Positions 56,500 to 64,000 of a stretch of 64,000 nucleotides of DNA are shown here, one piece after another (the stretch's first letter is position 1; each line of letters begins with the position of its first letter). This stretch comes from Nothopassalora personata (Eukaryota > Ascomycota > Dothideomycetes > Mycosphaerellales > Mycosphaerellaceae): contig CM066290.1 of the NCBI GenBank assembly GCA_033816765.1, positions 3,720,001 through 3,784,000 on the forward strand, in the 5' to 3' direction. The notes beneath the pieces were generated by a model. That model searched no databases. It saw nothing but the letters and a program-made list of their open reading frames with translations, and was not told the DNA's origin. Position numbers and translations under genes: made by a program.

Positions 56500-59193
56500 A
56501 TGTCCAGTTCCTCATCCAATCGCTCGCCTAATGCGCCCGCCGTAGCTTCATCCAGCCACACGCCGCCGAACGACGACGACGACGACGACTCGGACGATGG
56601 ACTTGAGCTTCATGATCAAGAGCTGCTGGCTGAAGAGCCCCTCCACAACAGCGGTGCTCTAGCCGACGGCGTGTCGTTCAAGCGGAAACACACGTCAGAC
56701 AAACCATGGCTGGTGTCGCGTTTCTTGCCGGCCTCCTCCAACAGCGCATCAAGAACGACACCGACACCCTCACCCGGACCGAACGGCAGCTCACCGCGAC
56801 CGAGGGGACGCGCCGGCTTCAACCTGCAACCCACATCGAATACCATGCTGAATGACCTTCATGCGCCTGCTGATGCTGGGCTCGACAGTCGAGGCGCGAA
56901 AGATCCGGCGAGCTTAGATTGGTACGATGAGGGACCGGGCAGAAGAGTAGGCTACGATGAACTTACAGCGATTGATTGGATCTACGAGTACGGCAAAGAG
57001 CGCACCCGATTACGACAAATGGCTACAAATGCGCCTGGTCTATGGGGTCAACTTCGTCTCGTCGCAGATGCGAGCCAGATCTGGTTCATCCTGGCCGCAA
57101 CAGGCATCGCGGTGGGATGTGTAGCTGCATTTATCGATGTGACTAGCGATTGGCTGGGTGACCTGAAACAAGGTGTCTGCAGTAATGTCGAAACTGGAGG
57201 CAAGTTCTACTTGAACAAGGTCTTCTGCTGCTGGCAAATCAACAGCTACTCTGAATGCGCCGACTGGAACACCTGGAGCGCGCACCTGGGCATCACGAAC
57301 AAAGGTGGCAGCTACATCGTGGAATACATCATTTTCGTCGTCTTCTCCGTACTGTTCGCCAGTTCTGCGAGCTTATTGGTCAACAGATACTCCATCTACG
57401 CGAAGCAAAGTGGCATCCCGGAGATCAAGACAGTCCTTGGTGGTTTTGTCATGCGACACTTCTTAGGGACATGGACGCTACTCGTCAAGTCGCTCGGCCT
57501 CTGCCTTGCTGTAGCATCGGGCATGTGGCTTGGCAAGGAGGGACCTTTGGTTCATGTGGCATGTTGTTGCGCTGCCATGTTCATGAAGCTTTTCGAGGCC
57601 ATCAATGCCAACGAAGCTCGAAAGCGCGAGGTGCTGGCAGCAGCAGCGGCAAGTGGCATTTCGGTGGCATTCGGTGCTCCGATTGGTGGCGTGCTATTCT
57701 CTCTCGAAGCGCTATCGTACTACTTTCCGGACAAAACCATGTGGGCGTCTTTCGTCTGCGCAATGGTCGCGGCCGTCACATTGCAAGCTTTTGACCCATT
57801 CAGGACTGGTCAGCTCGTCTTGTTCCAGGTCACCTACCACAGCGGATGGCACGCGTTCGAGCTTGCCCCTTTTGCAGTCATCGGCATTCTAGGGGGACTG
57901 TACGGCGGTCTCTTCATCCAACTCAACGTGCGCATCGCTGCTTGGCGGTCGTCTCCCAGGTACCCGTTCCACCAGCGACCGGTCCTGGAAGTCGTTGCTG
58001 TGGCACTCGTCACGGCGATCATCAGCTTTCCCATCACTTTCGCGCGAGCTCAATCCAGTGAGCTTGTCGAGTACCTTTTCGCAGAATGTCGAGACATTGG
58101 AGACGATTTTCTTGGGCTGTGTAAGGAAGGCGTCGCTAATACTGGCGTCATCTTCACACTCCTCAGCTCATCTGCAATCGGCTTCGTGTTGGCGAGTGTC
58201 ACATTCGGTCTACAGATCCCTGCTGGGATCTTACTCCCTTCCATGACCGTCGGCGCACTTTATGGGCGTGTGGTCGGCCTCATCATGGAAGTCTGGGTAC
58301 AGCACCATCCGAAGTGGATCTTCTTCGCAGCCTGCGAGCCGGACATACCCTGCGTCACCCCTGGAACCTACGCAGTCATTGGCGCAGCATCTGCACTCGC
58401 TGGAGCAACGCGAATGACGGTCTCAATCGTGGTGATCATGTTCGAGCTCACCGGTGCCTTGACCTACGTCTTACCAATCATGGTCGCAGTCATGCTGGCC
58501 AAATGGGTAGCCGACGCCTTTGGCAAACGCGGCATTTACGAAAGCTGGATCCACTTCCAAGGTTACCCTTTTCTCGACAACAAGGATGACACTCCCGTGC
58601 CTGACGTCCCCATCAGTCAACTCATGACCCGCCTCGAGGACCTGGTATGTATCACAGCTTCAGGTCACACCATCGCAACCCTCCGCGAACTGCTACACGA
58701 GCACCCTTTCCGTGGCTTTCCCGTCATAAACGGGTCTCGTGAAGCTACCCTGCTCGGCTATATTTCACGTACCGAACTAGAGTACGCTCTGGACGCTGCT
58801 ACGTCCTCTGCACGATCTCTTCCCACTGCGACAGAGTGCTACTTCCAACATCAACCACTCGCCGACCCGACTGTCACGCTTGATCTTAGACCTTGGATGG
58901 ACCAGACACCCATCACGCTGAACTCAAGGTCGAGCTTACAGCTTACCCATGAGATGTTCCAGAAGTTGGGGCTGAGGTACATCGTCTTTACGGACCGAGG
59001 CATGCTGGCGGGTCTTCTCACGAAGAAGGACCTGTGGTATGTTCTCAATGAGAGCGAAAATGCGAAAGTTGGGTCTGGAGCTGGTGCGCTTAGGGAAGAG
59101 GTCGATGGGAGGGAGGACGAGAGTGGGTTGCTCAGTCGTGACCACCAGCGAGACGTTGAGTACGAGAGGGACGAGAGAGGTGCTGATGGATAG
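56500..59193 (+). CDS. CLC family chloride channel/transporter with C-terminal CBS pair
   Basis: A single exon of 897 residues. About 190 residues of acidic/low-complexity cytosolic N-terminus (DDDDDDSDD) precede the CLC membrane domain. Selectivity motifs are visible: SGIPE (S304-P307, central serine), GKEGPLVH with gating glutamate E347, GLQIPAGILLPSM, and the GTYAVIGAAS region for the central tyrosine. Two CBS domains follow (about 707-775 and 825-875). It resembles eukaryotic intracellular CLC-3/4/5 or yeast Gef1-type proteins of Golgi, endosome or vacuole. Oddly, the position of the proton glutamate (second E of LFSLEE in ClC-5) is alanine here (LFSLEAL, A404), so proton coupling may be lost. 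Confidence 0.95.
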   Translation: MSSSSSNRSPNAPAVASSSHTPPNDDDDDDSDDGLELHDQELLAEEPLHNSGALADGVSFKRKHTSDKPWLVSRFLPASSNSASRTTPTPSPGPNGSSPRPRGRAGFNLQPTSNTMLNDLHAPADAGLDSRGAKDPASLDWYDEGPGRRVGYDELTAIDWIYEYGKERTRLRQMATNAPGLWGQLRLVADASQIWFILAATGIAVGCVAAFIDVTSDWLGDLKQGVCSNVETGGKFYLNKVFCCWQINSYSECADWNTWSAHLGITNKGGSYIVEYIIFVVFSVLFASSASLLVNRYSIYAKQSGIPEIKTVLGGFVMRHFLGTWTLLVKSLGLCLAVASGMWLGKEGPLVHVACCCAAMFMKLFEAINANEARKREVLAAAAASGISVAFGAPIGGVLFSLEALSYYFPDKTMWASFVCAMVAAVTLQAFDPFRTGQLVLFQVTYHSGWHAFELAPFAVIGILGGLYGGLFIQLNVRIAAWRSSPRYPFHQRPVLEVVAVALVTAIISFPITFARAQSSELVEYLFAECRDIGDDFLGLCKEGVANTGVIFTLLSSSAIGFVLASVTFGLQIPAGILLPSMTVGALYGRVVGLIMEVWVQHHPKWIFFAACEPDIPCVTPGTYAVIGAASALAGATRMTVSIVVIMFELTGALTYVLPIMVAVMLAKWVADAFGKRGIYESWIHFQGYPFLDNKDDTPVPDVPISQLMTRLEDLVCITASGHTIATLRELLHEHPFRGFPVINGSREATLLGYISRTELEYALDAATSSARSLPTATECYFQHQPLADPTVTLDLRPWMDQTPITLNSRSSLQLTHEMFQKLGLRYIVFTDRGMLAGLLTKKDLWYVLNESENAKVGSGAGALREEVDGREDESGLLSRDHQRDVEYERDERGADG

Positions 59194-59555
59194 ACAGGAC
59201 AGATTAGTACAGTATATGAGTAATACGAAATGTAAGAATGCGTTCGCACGCTCTTCCGGGAAGTCACAATTGCATACGTCGCTGATAGTGATTACAACCC
59301 TCGAGATGCTTCTCGAGCATGTGAGTAGCCCGCTTGTCGCTTCACTCAGGCAAGGTAAGCGGCGAACCGACCCTAGGCCCTACAGATCACAGATCCATGA
59401 TTGAACGGGCAAGCCAAATCTCCGCCGGCGAGCATAAACAGCGAAAAAGCAGATGCGGTCCTCTCTTGGAAGCGAAAGTAAAGGGTCGCAGCTAAGACAC
59501 AGTCATGATGTCTTGAACCTCAGATCGCACGTTTGCGAATATATACCGGGTAATG
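59194..59555. other. Convergent 3' region
   Basis: The 3' ends of the CLC and chitinase genes face each other. No supported feature is seen. Confidence 0.45.
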
Positions 59556-60940
59556 TCATCCGTCCAGTGGCACCAGATCAGACAATCCATCAAGTAAATC
59601 TCCCAAACCCAACAGATCCAACGCATCCCTCAAGCTTCCATCGGTCCTGTTCAGCGCCTGCACGGCGCCTAACCAAGGCACCGGCTTTCCCGCGCCTCCA
59701 CTCAACTTCACAATCTGCTCCGTCGACGCCGGCCACGGACTTGGCGCATCAACCACAGTGACATTCCGATCCTCCTGCGCGGCATCTCCATCGAAAATCG
59801 CATTTCCGATCGTCTTCACCCATTCCCACGGATTCTGTAGAGCCGGGCTCTCACTTACACCAGCATCCCAATACTCCCAGCCTACGTCGCCGCCAAAGTT
59901 GTCGTAATTCTTCCTCAAGGTGCTGATGGTTTTCGCGTACGTTGGAAGCGCGTACCAGCCACTCCCACCGTCGTTCCTGCTGTCCAGCACGCCGAGGACG
60001 ACGCGGTCGGCGGAGTAGCCATTGGCGATGATGGCGTTGTAGCCGTTTGCGGAGCTGGCGTCGCCCCAGCCGTTGTAGAATTGGGCGTTGAACCAGTTTA
60101 CGAGCTTGCCGTTGGGTTTGTCTGAGGCGGTTGCTTGGGATTCGAGGGTTTTGTAGGAGAAGCCGCCGAGGCCTACAAGCCGAGGGTTTGGGGTCAGTAG
60201 ATGTCTCTTGGAAAGGGAAGAAGGGGTCTAGGACCCATCACTTTACTGACCGGAGCCGGAGGGTTGGAGTTCGGAGGCGACTGGTGCCATCTGGGATATG
60301 TATCAGAAGGTGTGTGAGTTCTGCGGACACCACTTTCCTTACAGTCAAGATGAAGTCTTTGCCGAAGTCTTGGTAGAAACGTCGGAGCAGGTTCAGTGGG
60401 CATGTATATGCGACTCGCTCTTCGATGTCGAGGTCTATGCCGTCGACCTTGTGGCGGCGTAGGATATCTCGTAGTGGTGTGTAGTAGTCATCATTCTGCT
60501 TTGCATTAATCTCTTGCCAGCGTCACTCTTTTCAAGAAGCATACCACGGCACCATTCGAGCCACTGCACAGTCTCGGGTAACTACCAGCAGCGGCTCCCC
60601 CGAGCATCATCATAACCTTCACGCCTCGCTGTTGCAAGGTAGCGACATCTGACCAGACGCTATCAAACATGGGGTCGTCCGGTGAGTTATCATTCAAGGT
60701 GACGCCATTGGGATCCTCGTTGATGTGCGTGGCTGCTAGGTAGACATGCGTTGCTCGTGTATTCTGATCAACAATAGGTAGGAGGGACAGCTTGCCGCCA
60801 GAGGTCGTCCTGAAGGTCTGCACATACATGACTGATCGGGGAGGGTTGTAGCCATCGCTACGCTTGTCGAGAAGAACATCCGCTGGCAATGCGGCTGCCA
60901 GAGAGAGGAGGCCCAGCCATGCTTGTAGGAAGGAGAACAT
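59556..60940 (-). CDS. Secreted glycoside hydrolase family 18 chitinase-like protein
   Basis: Complement of join(59556..60172, 60251..60290, 60343..60495, 60545..60940), 401 residues, three introns of 49-78 bp, one exon only 40 bp. The signal peptide is MFSFLQAWLGLLSLAAALPA. The GH18 barrel shows GVKVMMMLGGAAAGSY (the SxGG-like strand) and DGIDLDIEE (residues 150-158), the DxxDxDxE catalytic motif with Glu157 as acid. The strand WFNAQFYNGWG then VVLGVLDSRN continues the barrel. There is no carbohydrate-binding module. Expected action: hydrolysis of chitin or related GlcNAc polymers in cell-wall remodelling or nutrition. The first intron could end at either of two AGs three bases apart; I used CAG before AAT. 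Confidence 0.9.
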
Positions 60941-61662
60941 ATTGTCCGCGAGACAGAACCGAAGAGAATAGGTCTTGCAGGAACGGGGAAACTGATGAGT
61001 GGTAGACGCACTACATCTATACAAACCCTAGCCGCCACTGCACATATACACAATGGCCAGAGTGGAAGACGTGGTCGCGAACCACTCGCCGTCTTGACGG
61101 CCAACAGGAGCTTAAATCTGCTCGGAGTGCTTGAATGCCCCTAAGTGGACGAGGCGTGCAGATCTTCGCTCGGATGTATATTAGGTCGAGACATTATGCA
61201 CGCCAAGGTGGATCAAAGTGTCATGTCGAACTGGTTCCTGATAGTCAGGGCAGCATGGATGGTTGGGCGCCACAGACGTAGTAGCAAGGTGCACGGAGCA
61301 GAACAGCGCGGATGACCATCAATGTGGTGGTGGCTGGATGCCCGCCGGAGAAGGGAAGTGGGAGGGAGGGAGGGAACCAGATTCGCGATGGGGCCCGTGC
61401 ATCCTAGAGATTAGATCGGTTTACTGTGAATACTGTACTGTACACATCTCACATTGCCATTGCACAGATTCTTCATCACGATATCTCAAGTCCATAACGT
61501 ATTGCCCCAACACGCCCCGCACTGTAGGAAGACACAGCACTCCCTGCGACGTTCCACGATCGACATCTCAGGTGCTCGTCTTCGAAAAGCCAATCTCCCA
61601 CCTTCCCTGAATAGACCCGCCACGAACGCCGACATAGCCGTTTCCTGCACAATACCGGCGAG
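60941..61662. promoter_or_regulatory. Divergent promoter region (chitinase / ArfGAP)
   Basis: A 722-bp region between opposite start codons with no ORF of note. A purine-rich gggagggagggaggg-type run lies near 61,360-61,375. Confidence 0.45.
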
Positions 61663-62903
61663 ATGAGTAAACTGTGGGAGGTCGATCCGCAGACCAAGGC
61701 GAAGCTGTTGGAAATCTCCAAGGTCAACGAGAACAACAGATGCGTAGACTGTGGTGCACCGAGTCCACAATGGGTACATACAATCGCCGTCCACGTGCCC
61801 ACTGTAGCCATACTGATCGCACGCCATAGGCCTCGCCCAAGTTTGGTATCTTCTTCTGCCTAGCATGTTCCGGGATACACAGATCGCTGGGTGTACACAT
61901 CTCCTTTGTACGCTCCGTGACCATGGACGCCTTCAAGACAGGCGAGGTCAAGAAGATGGAGATGGGTGGTAACAAGCCATGGAAGGACTTCTTCAACGCA
62001 CACAGCAGCAATAGCCTGACAGGACGGGACTTTGAGAGTTGCACAATATCGGAAAGATACGACAGTGATGCGGGCGAGGAGTGGAAGGACAGGCTGACTG
62101 CCAAGGTCGAGGGCACAGAGTATGTGCCAGGATCGAGTGCGAAGGCAGCGCCCAAGAACGCACCCGTCGAGAGCGTAGCGAACACGCCCGCGGGATCTGG
62201 GCGTAACACGCCACTGTCGAGCGTTAGGTCACCACCGCAGCGAGCAGCGACACCTTCACAGAAAGCCCAGAATGAAGCATACTTCGCCCGCATGGGCGCC
62301 GAGAATGAGAACCGTCCCGACAATCTTGCGCCCAGCCAAGGCGGCAAGTACAGCGGGTTTGGCTCCTCGCCCATGCCTACAAACGACGACACCGACAGCG
62401 CGCCAGCATTAGATGACTTCCAGAAGGACCCTGTTGCAGCACTCACCAAAGGATTCGGCTGGCTATCAAGTACAGTATCCAAACAAGCAGCAAGCGTCAA
62501 CAAAGCCTACATCCAGCCCGGTATGCAGAACATACAAGCAGGAGACCTAGCAGCACAAGCAAGAGCAGCAGCAATGCAGCTTGGCACGGTAGCACAACAG
62601 GGTGTCAAGGGTGTGGGAGATCAGTTCAACAAGTTTGTCGATCCTGATCACCATTCCGGAGGTGCTGGACAGCGAGGAGCAGCGCCTGAGAAGAAGGATT
62701 TCTGGGATAGCTTTGGGCAAGATCCCAATGGTCCTCCAAAAGAGAAGAAGGACTTTTGGGACGACTTTGCGGCCGCTGGAGAGACGGCGACGCAGCAGAA
62801 GGCGAAGTCGTCGAACCTAGGCACGAGTGCTATGAAGACATCGAGCAGTTCAGGAGGCGTTGCAGCCGCGAAGAAAGATGAAGGTGGTTGGGGTGATTGG
62901 TAG
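61663..62903 (+). CDS. ADP-ribosylation factor GTPase-activating protein (ArfGAP1/Gcs1 type)
   Basis: join(61663..61773, 61830..62903), 394 residues, one 56-bp intron. The ArfGAP domain at the N-terminus has the zinc finger CVDC-x16-CLAC, split by the intron, followed by GIHRSLGVHISFVRS, which contains the arginine finger, and VTMDAF. Downstream there is a Ser/Pro linker. Near residues 260-310 lie amphipathic stretches (WLSSTVSKQAASVNKAYIQP; AQARAAAMQLG), like the curvature-sensing helices of ArfGAP1. Repeated KKDFWDSFG / KKDFWDDFA motifs and a terminal GGWGDW follow. The protein stimulates GTP hydrolysis on Arf and controls COPI coat release at the Golgi. Confidence 0.94.
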
Positions 62904-63280
62904 TGTATGGTCAATTTGAGCGCGGAGTCTGGCGTTGCACACGACTTGTGTGTATGGCGGAGCGCACACAAGCCTGATCTTTATACTGATTCGCCTATAA
63001 GCCGTGCTCTACCGGACCTTGCGTCGTCGAAGTGGGTCCGGTATTGATCGATGAATTGTTGCGTATGCACCTCTGTGGTACGATGTTATCGTGCTGCTGC
63101 TACTCGTTATAAACAAGACCAATTCATACGTAAAGGCATAAGGTACGCTGATCAACGGGACCGCCGGGCGCTTCGTGCCCGTGATCATGGTAGGAGGATT
63201 CATGCATATGCAGAACAGCGATGGTATCTTCCCTCCCCACCAAAACGCCATCAACACCCACCTTCCAAAAGGCGTTCTCT
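62904..63280. other. Convergent 3' region
   Basis: 377 bp between two convergent stop codons. No supported feature is seen. Confidence 0.45.
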
Positions 63281-63971
63281 TCACCAAATCACCCTTCGAA
63301 TTCTGATAGGACCTTCAAGGTCCGCAATCGTCACATCCTCTCCAATGACCTTGCCCTTCCGCAAAATCTCACAGTTTCCAAATTCCCGCTCCTCAAACGC
63401 TATCTCGTACACGCCAGGGAGAAGTTCTTCCCACTTTTCATACCCAAGCGATGCCAGCTCTTCGCTGCTGAAACATTGCGCGACTTCGCTGGGCTTGAAG
63501 ACATTCGGAGGCTCGGTCTGGTCAAGCATCTGCGTGAAGTGCTTCTTCATGGCGTCGGAGGTGGCGGCGTCGGTCGGTCGAGCGGGCACAGCTTTCTTGA
63601 TGCCCCAGAACTGCGCGGCGGAGGTGTGAGTCCGTGGTCTTTTCCTTACCTGCTGCTGTTTCTGTCTGCCACGCGTGCTGGACTGTCTTACCCATTCGTA
63701 CCAGGTCTGCGTCGGGATTCTGGTTTGCGAGCCGAGCTGCTTGAGCTGCGCGTCACGGTCGAGGCGCGCATCCATTGGGATTGAGGTGGTGATGCTGTCG
63801 GGTTAGATGTTGGGTTCGAGAAAACATAGGGCGGGGGACTGCTTACGTAACAGAGCTAGAGTCCACGGCTCGCGAGGCCAGACTGAACCATCTTCTGTTC
63901 AGGCTCTTCTTCCCTTCGACATACGATGGATCGAAGTGGTGGCGTGCATAGTAACATATCGCTTCGGACAT
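63281..63971 (-). CDS. DUF3253 domain protein, hypothetical
   Basis: Complement of join(63281..63794, 63847..63971), 212 residues, one 52-bp intron (GTAAGC...CAG). Exon 1 (MSEAICYYARHHFDPSYVEG) reads in frame into TTSIPMDARLDRDAQL. The C-terminal part (about residues 125-208) resembles DUF3253: NVFKPSEVAQCFSSEE, then a WEELLPGVYEIAFEE helix, CEILRKGKVIG and GPIRIRR at the end, a winged-helix-like arrangement. No biochemical role is known. Starting at the ATG at 63,775 would give 164 residues; I prefer the spliced start because it extends a clean frame with good splice sites. A further exon beyond the stop cannot be excluded. Confidence 0.72.
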
Positions 63972-64000
63972 CTTGTAGTCATTTCAATCGCTGCAATCCT

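Noticed and set aside
61724..62503. 259-codon reverse frame
   Set aside because: Antisense to the ArfGAP gene.

Overview
The window is genomic DNA of a filamentous ascomycete. The protein families, the short introns (about 46-121 bp, GT-AG, with CTRAC-type branch motifs), the secreted carbohydrate-active enzymes and a very strong RIP (repeat-induced point mutation) signature all point that way. A Dothideomycete (Mycosphaerellales-like) is my best guess, but that is inference. I saw no rRNA, tRNA, CRISPR array or bacterial-type operon.

The left half (1 to about 30,800) is a nested graveyard of LTR retrotransposons. CpA and TpG are strongly depleted, TpA is enriched, and former reading frames are broken almost only by TAG and TAA codons where CAG, CAA or TGG would be expected. 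Layers that can be separated: head-to-head gag fragments (1-2,734); a large reverse-strand Ty3/gypsy element whose probable LTRs lie at 2,735-3,102 and 23,579-23,946; inside it a 6.9-kb reverse-strand chromovirus (6,264-13,188) and a compact forward element that lacks pol (17,180-19,619) with 5-bp target duplications; a forward pol fragment with RNase H, integrase and chromodomain (about 24,050-26,300), itself hit by a 197-bp RIP-free TG...CA element; a reverse truncated copy of the compact family (26,907 to about 28,700); and a GC-rich island that largely escaped RIP (28,740-29,460).

The right half (about 30,800-64,000) is ordinary gene-bearing DNA with intact CpA/TpG. It opens with a hAT-type MITE (31,235-31,762, perfect 8-bp target duplication). 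Genes in order: Ste14-type isoprenylcysteine methyltransferase (-), NF-kappa-B-inhibitor-like protein (+), RBR-type E3 ubiquitin ligase (+), a decayed secreted coiled-coil gene (+), S10 serine carboxypeptidase (-), an MFS transporter pseudogene (-), a haloperoxidase-family pseudogene (-), a zinc-knuckle remnant (+), secreted GH3 beta-glucosidase (+, 6 exons), a dsRNA-binding-domain protein (-), a 3.6-kb gene-free stretch with degenerate tandem repeats, CCT theta chaperonin (-), CLC chloride transporter (+), GH18 chitinase (-), ArfGAP (+) and a DUF3253 protein (-).

There is no single pathway. The intact genes are housekeeping functions (prenyl-protein methylation, actin/tubulin folding, vesicle traffic, ion transport, ubiquitylation) mixed with secreted degradative enzymes. 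The most unusual signals are a recurrent palindrome in four contexts of the RIP zone, a conserved antisense zinc/coiled-coil ORF in three retroelements, two small non-autonomous elements with clean termini, and a CLC protein with alanine at the proton-glutamate position.
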